NCBI GenBank assembly: GCA_964564415.1
Contig: CAZMAV010000021.1
Location: 9,272-73,271, forward strand
Length of the DNA stretch: 64,000 nucleotides
From: JALEFZ01 sp964564415
Lineage (GTDB): Bacteria; Bacteroidota; Bacteroidia; J057
Direction: 5' to 3'
A program made the translations under genes and the position numbers. The notes under the pieces were generated by a model. It did no database searches. It had not been told where the DNA came from and was given only the letters and a program-made list of their open reading frames with translations. This document shows, piece by piece, positions 18,060-26,324 of the stretch; within the stretch, counting starts at the first letter, position 1; every line of letters starts with the position of its first letter.

Positions 18060-19425
18060 TCAACGCACGACAAACTGCTTGGCTTTTACCCAGCCATTGC
18101 CGCTAATTTGTAGCAAATAAATACCTCTCTCCAGGCCTGGAAGTTCGACGCGGACCTTACCTACCTGGGTAGTAAAGGTAGCCTCAGATTCCTGAAGGAG
18201 CTTGCCCTGGTAGTCCAGGACCCTCACCGTCAGCGGTTCCGAAGCCAGAATTCTCAAGATTACATTGAGGAACTCATCACCCTCGATAGGATTGGGGAAG
18301 AGCTTCATGTTGACCAGATAGGGATTGGTGTTGACACGAAGGATATTTGAGTAAGAAAAATACCCGTCCTTGCCGAGGGCCTTGATTCGATAGGTTTCCT
18401 CTTTCCCTGAAAGATTGGTGATGTTCAGACCATATCGCCTTTCCTGATCTGTATCGCCCAGGGAGCTCTTCTTGCCGACCTCCTGAAACGGGTTTCCGTC
18501 CAGAGAGCGCTCGATGGCAAAAAATTGGATGTTTTGCTCTGAGTTAATCCTCCAATTTACCTGAAGGTCATTGGCACCTGGGGTAGGCTGAAAGTCTATT
18601 CATTCTACCAGAGATCCCTGACCCAAGCGGGCGCTGTTTCCTATCAGCTTGAGGATCAGCTGAGGATGCTGGTCGGAATTCCCACTTTCCGTCGAAACAA
18701 AGGCCACATCATTTCCGGAAAGGTGGTTCATCAGAATGTTGAGGTACTGCCCACCCTGCACGGGTCCTAGATCCCAGGTGTAGGCCTGGTTGCGGTCAAA
18801 TCGCTGATCATGCTGGCCCTGTCCCTGAAGGCTTGGTGTAGCTTTTGGAAAGGACGATTTTATCCATTCCGAAACCGTCCTCCCTCATGGAAAATGAGAT
18901 GGTGTGAAAACCGGGGTCTTGATATCCAGGTATGTTTTCTTGGCTTTCCCACAGTGATTGGCGTTGGTCCGTTGCTTACTTTCCCATGTCCGGCGATTTT
19001 TCCCAGAACACCACTGCATTCTTTCGTCCGTAGAAGGCCAATTTCCGTCCAGTCCTACGTGGACACCATTGTCCTCGGTTCCGGTGGAGCATGCCCTGGC
19101 CCAGACGTAATATTTACCCGGATGATTGATGTAGACCTGATAGTCAATGATTGCCATCCTTCCAGGTGATCCTGAAAAGTTGACCCCACTTTGCAAGGGA
19201 TCTCCATGGGTAACGCGGGTATCGGAGAGTATTTTCATGTAGGCATCTCCACTGGAACCCTGGGCATGGTTGCCATCAGGATCGGGGGTGATACCAGGGG
19301 TATTAGTAGCGGAAGTCAGGTACCATTCCCGCTTTCTGGAGATCCTTCTGGCAGGTATACTCTAAAACTCCCTTCCACACTCTCAGAAAAGCCGCCAAAA
19401 GAACTACCTAACCGGTAGAATTTTA
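18060..19425 (-). pseudogene. degraded T9SS-secreted protein with carbohydrate-binding-like domain
   Basis: Reading from about 19425 down, three frames must be spliced to recover one protein. FYRLGSSFGGFSESVEG and FRVYLPEG come first, then EWYLTSATNTPG through GRMAIIDYQVYINHPGKYYV, GVHVGLDGNWPSTDERMQWC and TWESKQRTNANHCG. After that come GFHTISFSMREDGFGMDKIV, an FN3-like part (VNWRINSEQNIQFFAIERSL) and a T9SS tail (LFPNPIEGDEF...GIYLLQISGNG...KQFVVR). Lesions: frame changes near 19345, 18912 and 18820, and TGA at 18600-18602 where VEWIDF is expected. No start codon or signal peptide remains, and the 5' end stops against palindromic repeat copy B. The EDNGVHVG...WESKQRT domain resembles a carbohydrate-binding-like module of secreted Bacteroidota proteins, from memory and unnamed. 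Confidence 0.85.
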
Positions 19426-19433
19426 ATCCATCA

Positions 19434-19544
19434 GTGATTATCACGAATCATTTTTTGCGATACACCCATAGCGCTTTCGGGGTTGAAAACCAGTTACTTT
19501 TGACAACCCCAAAAGCACTTTAGCCATTCATTGGCAATAATCAC
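19434..19544 (+). repeat. palindromic intergenic repeat, copy B
   Basis: A 111-bp copy, the most symmetrical of the five. It begins GTGATTATCACGAATCATT and ends CATTCATTGGCAATAATCAC, which are inverted repeats. The inner arms GCGCTTTCGGGGTTG and CAACCCCAAAAGCACT are also inverted, so the whole unit folds into one long imperfect hairpin. It lies between a truncated T9SS pseudogene and a small membrane-protein gene with an early stop. Confidence 0.88.
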
Positions 19545-19562
19545 TATTCAAAAACCCAACCT

Positions 19563-19931
19563 ATGATTGTTTGAGTTACCAGCATCACCCTCTTTATTTT
19601 TGTCCTTTTTTCACCCTCGGCCTACAGCGCCGGAGTCAATCCTGAAACTCAAAGCAAGAGGGAAAAATTCAAACAGAAGATCGAAAACCTCAGTGCCAAG
19701 CATCAGAAGAAGCTTGAGCGAAAGGTCCATAGACTTAAAAATAAAATAGTCAAAAAGAATGAGCGCCCCAATGATACCCGGAATGCTGTAAGGCTTGGCC
19801 TTGCTGTTCTTTTGGTAGGCGCTATTTTATCCATCCTTGGGTTTGTGGGAATTGCCGAACTCTTAGTTACTATAGGATTGCTGGTCTTCGGCATAGGCCT
19901 GGCCCTATGGTTGGTTGGATTGATTTTATAA
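19563..19931 (+). pseudogene. small membrane protein with TGA at codon 4
   Basis: Conceptual translation from ATG 19563 reads MIV, then TGA at 19572-19574, then an unbroken 118-codon frame. That frame has a leader-like stretch (ITLFIFVLFSPSAYSAG), a lysine-rich coiled region (KREKFKQKIENLSAKHQKKL) and two hydrophobic segments (LGLAVLLVGAILSILGFVG; ELLVTIGLLVFGIGLALWLV), ending at TAA 19929-19931. No in-frame ATG exists after the TGA before the membrane region. It is therefore either a recent pseudogene or a gene with an unusual start. The layout (exported, lysine-rich helix, two membrane helices) is common among small Bacteroidota proteins of unknown function. Confidence 0.6.
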
Positions 19932-19957
19932 GAGCAAGAAGATTTCTAAAAAGGAAC

Positions 19958-20150
19958 ATGGGGCTGTCTCAAAAGAGGAGGCCTTTTTTTGTTATTGTTG
20001 GTCAGAACCATGAAGTTGATATGGAGCAAGTGAGGTAAAAGCGAATTATTTATAGGGGAGTCTTCACAACAAAGGCTGCTTCCCATAATCCCCAACCAGC
20101 TTTGCCCAGCTAGGGTTCTCATCCACAACAAGGAGAGAGCGGGGGCTTCA
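19958..20150. mobile_element. possible insertion-sequence end remnant
   Basis: The motif GGGGCTGTCTCAAAAG at 19960-19975 resembles the terminal inverted repeat of several transposase families (IS4/IS1182-like GGGCTGTCTCAAAA ends), recalled from general knowledge. No second end and no transposase frame are present. The antisense frame across 19946-20392 is not protein-like. The same spot also folds as a weak terminator (AAAAGAGG / CCTTTTTT). The rest of the 300-nt gap up to 20231 has no other feature. Confidence 0.25.
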
Positions 20151-20231
20151 CCTGGTAAGTTACTGGCCTGGATAAGGTATCCAGAAAAATACGATATATT
20201 GACAAACAGATAATTTAAATTTTGATAAAAC

Positions 20232-20639
20232 ATGAAAATTTCTCTTAAACAGCAGATCCTCATCGGCTGCTGCCTCCTTTTCTTGGCCTCCGGCTGTACA
20301 AGGTTCACCAACACCGAACTCCTCACCTCAGATACCTGGCAACTGACAGATTTGAGTTCCGATGATGCTGATCCCGATATCCTTATGTTCAATGAGGTGT
20401 TTCTCTCTCAAGCAGACTTTGACTACTTCGATGATGGTACCTTTAGCATCGCCTTTTCAGATACCTCAGTCACTGCCGAGGGAGGAACCTGGAAATTTAT
20501 CAACGATGAAAGCCAGTTGGCCCAGCAACAAAACGGCTTACCCGCTGATACCCTCGACATTCTAACCCTTGATGAAGAAACCCTGGAATACATTTACACT
20601 GATGATACCGGTACCTATACGGCCGTTTTTGGTCATTGA
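20232..20639 (+). CDS. small lipocalin-like lipoprotein
   Basis: A 135-residue lipoprotein with leader MKISLKQQILIGCCLLFLAS and lipobox ASGC (Cys22). The mature part (WQLTDLSSDD, YFDDGTFSIAFSDT, GGTWKFINDESQL, ILTLDEETLEYIYTDDTGTY) has the WxL...DGT...GxW...L...L pattern of Bacteroidota lipocalin-like (DUF4923/DUF5004-type) lipoproteins. Such proteins are probably tethered to the outer membrane; their ligands are unknown. It stands alone and ends in a near-perfect terminator. Confidence 0.7.
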   Translation: MKISLKQQILIGCCLLFLASGCTRFTNTELLTSDTWQLTDLSSDDADPDILMFNEVFLSQADFDYFDDGTFSIAFSDTSVTAEGGTWKFINDESQLAQQQNGLPADTLDILTLDEETLEYIYTDDTGTYTAVFGH

Positions 20640-20663
20640 TTCCAAAAGTAAATAGTATGCCAA

Positions 20664-20699
20664 GACAGGACTCCTCAAATTGAGTCCTGTCATTTTTTT
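20664..20699 (+). terminator. rho-independent terminator
   Basis: A perfect 10-bp stem GACAGGACTC / GAGTCCTGTC with an 8-nt loop, followed by ATTTTTTT. It ends the lipoprotein gene just before the converging pncB gene. Confidence 0.93.
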
Positions 20700-20710
20700 G
20701 GGGAAATCTA

Positions 20711-22144
20711 TTACTTTTTTTCTATCAAGCGCTTCTTGAGCGAGGCCAGCCTGTTTTCCAAACCCACCGGATACTGCTTTTTTACGCTTAATTTCCTATA
20801 ATTATCCGGCAAGCGCGACAATCCCTCCTGCCCACGGGTTCGGATTTCCTCCAGTTTGAGCGTAGGAAGGATCCTTCTGCCCCCTTCAAAAACTTCCAGC
20901 ATTACTTCTTCTCCAGATGCCAAATCCGTGTCAACTTTCTCTCCTTGGAAACTGAAAAAATCTCCTTCGCCCATGCCCAGGTTTTCATCATAGATCATAT
21001 CCCCCAGCATTTTTCTCCTGTGATAATACCTTCTGATGCGCTGCAAGCCAGGATTGGAAATTTTGATCTCCTGCTCTGATAGCTTAATCTTATATTGCCA
21101 GTCCCCATTTTTTCTGCGAATACCTGCCAGTTTGTAGACTCCACCCAGGGCAGGTTGGTCATGAGCCGTTACCAGACGGGTCCCGATCCCCCAGGTGTCA
21201 ATTCTGGCACCCTCAGACTTGAGTTCTTCGATGCGATACTCATCTAGGTCATTGCTGGCCACAATGGAGGCATCTGGAAAACCTCCCGCATCCAAAATAA
21301 TCCGACTCTCCCGACTGAGGCTGCCCAGGTCTCCTGAATCCAACCTAATACCATTGATTTCGTGACCTTTTGCTCTCAACTTCTGCCCTACCTTTACTGC
21401 CCGCTCTACTCCCTTTAATGTATCGTAGGTATCCACTAAGAAAATGCAGTTGTTTGGCATGGCATGGGCATAGGCCTGAAAGGCTTCCAACTCAGAATCA
21501 AAGGCCATGACCCAACTATGGGCATGGGTCCCCTTGACTGGGATCCCCCATTTTTGTCCTGCAAGCACATTGGAAGTGGCATGACAACCCCCGATAAAGG
21601 CCGCCCTACTGGCAGACATAGCCCCGTCCTTTCCCTGTGCCCTGCGAAGGCCAAATTCAAGGACCGGATCGCCTTTGGCAGCAGCACAAATTCGGGAAGC
21701 CTTTGTCGCAATAAGGGTCTGAAAATTGAGCAAATTGAGCAGAGGGGTCTCCAAAATTTGAGCCAGAACAATAGGACCCTGAAGACGAAGCAAAGGCTCA
21801 TGCGGAAAAACCAGGGAACCCTCAGGCACAGCTAATATTTTACAATCAGGCTTCAAATGTTTCAGGTAATCAAGAAACCCAGGCTCAAAAAGTCTTTCAC
21901 CATCACTCCCCCTCAAGGTAGCCAGATAGGCAAGTTCCTCACTTTTAAAATGAAAATTTTCTAAAAATTCCAGGACCGATTCCAGACCGGCAGCCAGGGC
22001 ATAGCCGCCCTCGAAGGGATTTTTCCTAAAAAATAAATGAAAGACAGCCTCCTCTTCTGCCCTTCCCTCTTTCCACTATCCATAAGCCATCGTCAATTGA
22101 TACAAATCGGTAAGTAAGGCAGAATTGTAAGTATTTTTTCCCAT
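20711..22144 (-). pseudogene. pncB: nicotinate phosphoribosyltransferase interrupted by an in-frame amber codon
   Basis: From ATG 22144 the frame reads a normal family start (NSALLTDLYQLTMAYG), meets TAG at codon 23 (22078-22076) where Tyr is usual (MAYGYW), then continues unbroken for 455 codons to 20711. The total of 477 aa is normal for PncB. Hallmarks downstream: FFRKNPFEGGYALAAGLESV, EFGLRRAQGKDGAMSASRAA, GTHAHSWVMAF, GIRLDSGDLGSLS, IVASNDLDEYRI and DTWGIGTRL. The enzyme makes nicotinate mononucleotide in NAD salvage. The longest ATG-started frame after the stop begins at 21916 and would lack the N-terminal domain. Only one lesion is present, so a very recent mutation, sequencing error or re-initiation are all possible. 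It is called disrupted here. Confidence 0.85.
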
Positions 22145-22267
22145 ATCCCTATTTTTGTATAAAATACACAAAAAGTGACGAGTATAAAAAATTATCTGAA
22201 ACATTCAGGTGCCGGGCAAGCCAAATTACCACTTTCTTCATGTGTGATTATCTATACTTCGGCTGCC

Positions 22268-23413
22268 TTACTCAGCCACAATCAATGAGCGGGAGTATAG
22301 CTTTCCACTCCTTGTATTTCTAAAAATCATGTGATATATCCCCGGATCGAGGCTCTTAAGGTCGATGTTACGCTTGTAAACTTTTTGAGAAATATCCTCC
22401 TTTTGTAATTTTACCCTACCCAACCTATCCAACAGGGAAAAGTCATAGCTTTCACCTTCTGCCATAAAGAGGTTAAGTTGCACGGATTCATTGGCCGGGT
22501 TGGGATAAAAAGATGCCCTGAGCCCGGTTTTGGTTTCCACTTCGACCTCCACCACAGGAGAATAAGAAAACAGCCCGTCAATGTCTTGCTGGCGGAGACG
22601 GTAATAGTAGCTTCCCCCTTTCACCCTATTGTCCATATAATAGTAACTTTCCTCCCTTTCGGAATTTCCCCTGCCCTTGACATGTGCCAGGGTTTGGTAG
22701 ATGCGACCATCCAAGCTCCTTTCTATGTCAAAGCCCTGATTATTCTCCTCTCGGGCTGTACTCCATTGAAGCAATACCTGTTCAGGCCCCTCCTGACTAG
22801 CTTCGAAGGAAAGCCAGTCCACCGGATAGGTAATGGAGGAAATGATGCCCACCTCGTAGGTCAATTCTTCGCCTTCCTCACTAATCATCTGAATGTCAGA
22901 AAAATTATCAGCACTAGCAAGAAGAAAATCTGCTTCCAATCCGGCCGTCCTCTTCGAAAACCTAAGCCTCATGATCTCCTTCATAGCCCCATTTGCAGGA
23001 ATTTGGAATTGTTGTCCCCCATCCTCATTGACCTGATTCTGATAAGTCCAAACATAGTTGAGTTCAATCCCATTGAACCTAATATTTCGCCTGAGTCTAG
23101 GTGGTTCAACGCTGTAGTCCCATTCTGCATAGGCTTCTGTGTGAGACTCCCTTAGCCCTTGATTCTCTGATTCAAAGGCCCTATCCAGGTAATCCACTTC
23201 TATCCTCGGGGCATAACTTTGTAGTGAGTCAAATAAAAGAGCCAGTTTTACCTGCTGAAGATTGATATCCTCAACCCTGCGGTTAAAGGCATACACAATG
23301 ATCTCATCTTCTTCAAGAAAGGTATTTGCCTGGTAGTAAAGATTGAGGTCTTGAGCTTGTAGACTAGGAAGGAGCAAGAAAAAGGCGAGAAGAAAGGGTA
23401 ACTTTTTCATCAT
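22268..23413 (-). CDS. T9SS-secreted protein of unknown function
   Basis: A 381-residue exported protein. Leader MMKKLPFLLAFFLLLPSLQAQ; an unrecognised N-terminal region (about 22-195); an FN3-like domain (about 195-290: VDWLSFEASQEGPEQVLLQW, FDIERSLDGRIYQTLAHVKG, YYYRLRQQDIDGLFSYSPVV); and a type A T9SS sorting tail (about 300-381: SFYPNPANESVQLNLF, LDPGIYHMIFRNTRSGK). The PVDWLSFE...ERSxDG...YRLRQxDxDG block is the usual linker domain ahead of the sorting tail. It is divergent from katG across a gap holding repeat copy C. The function is unknown. Confidence 0.82.
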   Translation of the reverse strand: MMKKLPFLLAFFLLLPSLQAQDLNLYYQANTFLEEDEIIVYAFNRRVEDINLQQVKLALLFDSLQSYAPRIEVDYLDRAFESENQGLRESHTEAYAEWDYSVEPPRLRRNIRFNGIELNYVWTYQNQVNEDGGQQFQIPANGAMKEIMRLRFSKRTAGLEADFLLASADNFSDIQMISEEGEELTYEVGIISSITYPVDWLSFEASQEGPEQVLLQWSTAREENNQGFDIERSLDGRIYQTLAHVKGRGNSEREESYYYMDNRVKGGSYYYRLRQQDIDGLFSYSPVVEVEVETKTGLRASFYPNPANESVQLNLFMAEGESYDFSLLDRLGRVKLQKEDISQKVYKRNIDLKSLDPGIYHMIFRNTRSGKLYSRSLIVAE

Positions 23414-23545
23414 TCATTTCTTGAAAGGGGCTGTAAGATTTTTCATAGTTTCATTTTCAATATACAAATTTCCAGGGATTTGAACGGAAGCGGCTCTGAG
23501 CTCGAGTGCTTCCACATTCATCCTTTTTAAAGTCTTTTGGCATTG

Positions 23546-23664
23546 GTGATTTTCACGAATGAATGGCCAAAGCGCTGTTGGGGTTATCATAAGCAACTCA
23601 GAAAAACCCCAACAGCACTTAAAGTCCCGCAGCAAGACGCAGTCAGGTGATCATGAGTAATTAC
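23546..23664 (-). repeat. palindromic intergenic repeat, copy C (inverted, one end diverged)
   Basis: This copy lies in the opposite orientation to A, B, D and E. Its well-kept end reads GTGATTTTCACGAATGAATG, followed by the shared block GCGCTGTTGGGGTTATCATA and the inner arm AACCCCAACAGCACTT. The far end (CAAGACGCAGTC and onward) has diverged, and only a weak TGATCATGAGTAAT remains. It sits in the 512-nt gap between a T9SS gene (-) and katG (+). The rest of the gap (23665-23925) is AT-rich, probably carries the katG promoter, and shows nothing I can define. Confidence 0.75.
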
Positions 23665-23925
23665 CATCCAACCCGAGAACGCTATTTGTTGCATTAGAAA
23701 AAATTACAAGTGAAAATCAATACTTACCTAAAATTAACCCAACTCTTCATTTCATCTAACATCCTTTGTGGCTCTTGCCCTGGACCCCTAAGTCCTTGGA
23801 AGACATACCGAGCATTCTTTTTATTCGGGCAAAAAAACAGACTATAACATTAACTTATAGATTGATAATTAATATAAATAATAGTTTTTGTAGGTTGTAT
23901 TTGGAAAACAATTAACCATCTCACA

Positions 23926-26172
23926 ATGGAAAATCATACACCTTCAAACAAACCAAGCTCAACGAGTTACAACACCAACAGCGCCTCTAACTGCCCTTAT
24001 CTGGGAGGACAGCTAAGGCAAAGTGCTGGTGGGGGCATAACCAATAGAAACTGGTGGCCCAACCAGCTCAAATTAAATATCCTCCGCCAGCATTCATCCC
24101 TTTCCAATCCTATGGATCAGGAGTTTGACTACGCAGAGGAATTCAGCAAACTTGACTACCAAGCCCTCAAAAAGGACCTTCACGAGTTGATGACCGACTC
24201 CAAAGACTGGTGGCCAGCCGATTATGGGCATTATGGTCCCTTCTTTATCCGAATGGCCTGGCACAGCGCAGGTACCTATCGCATCGCCGATGGCCGGGGA
24301 GGATCTGGGTCAGGAGCTCAGCGATTTGCTCCCCTAAACAGTTGGCCCGACAATACCAACCTCGATAAGGCTCGCCTTCTGCTTTGGCCCATCAAGCAAA
24401 AATACGGTAAGAAAATTTCATGGGCCGACCTCATGATCCTTACAGGCAACGTGGCCCTGGAGTCCATGGGATTCAAGACCTTTGGCTTTGCAGGAGGCCG
24501 TGAAGATATATGGGAACCCGAGCAGGATGTCTACTGGGGTTCTGAAAACGAATGGTTGGGCGACCAGCGTTATACTGGAGACCGCGAACTGGAAAATCCC
24601 TTGGCAGCCGTACAGATGGGACTGATCTACGTCAACCCTGAGGGCCCGAATGGAAAACCTGATCCCCTGGCAGCCGCCCACGACATTCGCGAGACTTTTG
24701 GACGAATGGCCATGAACGACGAGGAGACGGTAGCCCTTATCGCAGGGGGACATACCTTCGGCAAAACCCACGGCGCGGCCAATGATGTGCGCTATCTGGC
24801 TGCCGAACCTGCCGGTGCCCCTATCGAAGAACAAGGAATGGGCTGGAAAAACAGCTTTGGCAGCGGAAAGGGTCCCGATACCATCACCAGTGGCCTGGAA
24901 GGTGCCTGGACCAAGACACCCACCAAGTGGAGCAATGACTATTTTGATCATCTCTTTGGCTACGAATGGGAGCTGACAAAGAGCCCTGCCGGCGCTTACC
25001 AGTGGAAGCCAACAGGCGATGCAGGGGCAGGAAGCATTCCCGATGCCCATGCCCCCCATAAAAGTCATGCGCCCTTCATGCTGACGACTGACCTTTCTCT
25101 GAGGATGGACCCCGTCTACGAAAAAATTTCAAGGAGATTTCACGAGAACCCCGATGAATTTGCCGATGCCTTTGCCCGCGCATGGTTCAAACTGACCCAC
25201 CGGGATATGGGCCCCAAGGTTAGATATATCGGCCCCGAAGTGCCCGAGGAAGAACTGATCTGGATGGATCCCATTCCTGCCGTAGACCACGAATTGATAG
25301 ATGAGGCAGACGTAAAGGAACTCAAGAAAAGACTTCTCGCCTCTGGTCTTTCTATTTCCGAATTGGTTGCCACAGCCTGGGCTTCGGCTTCTACCTTCCG
25401 CGGTTCCGACAAGCGTGGAGGTGCCAATGGAGGTCGGATCCGCCTCGCTCCTCAGAAAGATTGGGAGGTGAACAACCCCGAGCAACTGGCCAAAGTCCTC
25501 AAGACCCTCGAAGGCATTCAGAAGGAGTTCAACCAATCCCAACCAGGCAATAAGCAAGTCTCTATGGCTGACCTCATTGTTCTGGGAGGATGCGCTGGTG
25601 TAGAAGAAGCCGCACATAAGGCAGGAAAGGAAATTGAAGTTCCCTTCACCCCCGGCCGTGCGGATGCCAGCGAAGCCCATACCGATGCCGAATCCTTCGA
25701 AGCCTTGGAGCCTCAGGCTGATGGTTTCCGCAACTATTCTAAGGCCGACTACACCGTGTCGCCCGAAGACCTGCTCGTAGACCGAGCCCAACTCCTCAAC
25801 CTTACCGCTCCGGAAATGACCGTTCTCCTGGGTGGACTAAGGGTTCTGGATACCAATTTTGACCACTCCAAACACGGTGTCTTTACCCAGCGACCTGGCG
25901 AACTCAGCAATGACTATTTCGTCAACCTCCTGGACTACAATACCAGTTGGAAGGCTACATCAGAAAAGCAGACCGAATTCGAAGGCCGCGATCGGGCTAC
26001 TGGAGAACTCAAGTGGACCGGTACCAGGGTGGATCTGATCTTCGGCTCAAACTCCGAACTGAGAGCACTGGCAGAAGTATATGCCTCTTCCGATGGTGAA
26101 AAGCAGTTTGTCAATGACTTTGTCGCTGCCTGGGACAAGGTCATGAACCTCGATCGCTTCGACCTGGACTGA
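23926..26172 (+). CDS. katG: catalase-peroxidase KatG
   Basis: A 748-residue bifunctional haem catalase/peroxidase that removes hydrogen peroxide. Distal pocket Arg109, Trp112, His113 (FIRMAWHSAGTYR). The Trp112-Tyr235-Met261 set forms the KatG covalent adduct (MGLIYVNPEG; FGRMAMND). Proximal haem ligand His276 (AGGHTFGKTHGA). The C-terminal second peroxidase-like domain is complete (ELVATAWASASTFRGSDKRG; NLTAPEMTVLLGGLRVL). The N-terminus (NRNWWPNQLKLNILRQHSS) is the standard family start. It stands alone with its own terminator. Length and all key residues are normal, so it is probably fully functional. Confidence 0.98.
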   Translation: MENHTPSNKPSSTSYNTNSASNCPYLGGQLRQSAGGGITNRNWWPNQLKLNILRQHSSLSNPMDQEFDYAEEFSKLDYQALKKDLHELMTDSKDWWPADYGHYGPFFIRMAWHSAGTYRIADGRGGSGSGAQRFAPLNSWPDNTNLDKARLLLWPIKQKYGKKISWADLMILTGNVALESMGFKTFGFAGGREDIWEPEQDVYWGSENEWLGDQRYTGDRELENPLAAVQMGLIYVNPEGPNGKPDPLAAAHDIRETFGRMAMNDEETVALIAGGHTFGKTHGAANDVRYLAAEPAGAPIEEQGMGWKNSFGSGKGPDTITSGLEGAWTKTPTKWSNDYFDHLFGYEWELTKSPAGAYQWKPTGDAGAGSIPDAHAPHKSHAPFMLTTDLSLRMDPVYEKISRRFHENPDEFADAFARAWFKLTHRDMGPKVRYIGPEVPEEELIWMDPIPAVDHELIDEADVKELKKRLLASGLSISELVATAWASASTFRGSDKRGGANGGRIRLAPQKDWEVNNPEQLAKVLKTLEGIQKEFNQSQPGNKQVSMADLIVLGGCAGVEEAAHKAGKEIEVPFTPGRADASEAHTDAESFEALEPQADGFRNYSKADYTVSPEDLLVDRAQLLNLTAPEMTVLLGGLRVLDTNFDHSKHGVFTQRPGELSNDYFVNLLDYNTSWKATSEKQTEFEGRDRATGELKWTGTRVDLIFGSNSELRALAEVYASSDGEKQFVNDFVAAWDKVMNLDRFDLD

Positions 26173-26205
26173 TCATGAAGTTGTTCGCATAGTTATTTAG
26201 TTTAA

Positions 26206-26238
26206 AAAGGAGAGTCTCAGAAGGCTCTCCTTTTCTTT
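26206..26238 (+). terminator. rho-independent terminator after katG
   Basis: Stem AAAGGAGAG / CTCTCCTTT with a 10-nt loop and a T-rich tail (TTTTCTTTT), 33 nt after the katG stop. Confidence 0.88.
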
Positions 26239-26260
26239 TCGCAGTCAAGTAAAAATCAAA

Positions 26261-26295
26261 GGACCCATACCTTCTACAAAAAAAGGTATGGGCCC
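26261..26295 (-). terminator. terminator for the Reeler-domain gene
   Basis: GGACCCATACCTT pairs with AAGGTATGGGCCC (one mismatch, short loop). On the minus strand it is followed by TTTGATTTTT and lies 30 nt after the stop at 26325. Confidence 0.65.
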
Positions 26296-26324
26296 TGGAT
26301 TTGGTAGATATCAGCTGCCTCAGG

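Noticed and set aside
18885..19238. 117-codon minus-strand frame as an intact small gene
   Set aside because: It is one fragment of the disrupted T9SS gene; the family sequence continues in other frames on both sides.
19946..20392. 148-codon minus-strand frame
   Set aside because: It overlaps the start of a good lipoprotein gene on the other strand and its protein has no recognisable features.
22076..22078. Amber codon in pncB as a recoding event
   Set aside because: No stimulatory structure or special-tRNA context was seen, so disruption or sequence error is the simpler reading.
22478..23155. 225-codon plus-strand frame inside the T9SS gene
   Set aside because: Antisense to a protein with a clear leader, FN3-like domain and sorting tail.
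23414..23635. 73-codon minus-strand frame across repeat copy C
   Set aside because: It runs through the palindromic repeat and has no protein-like features.
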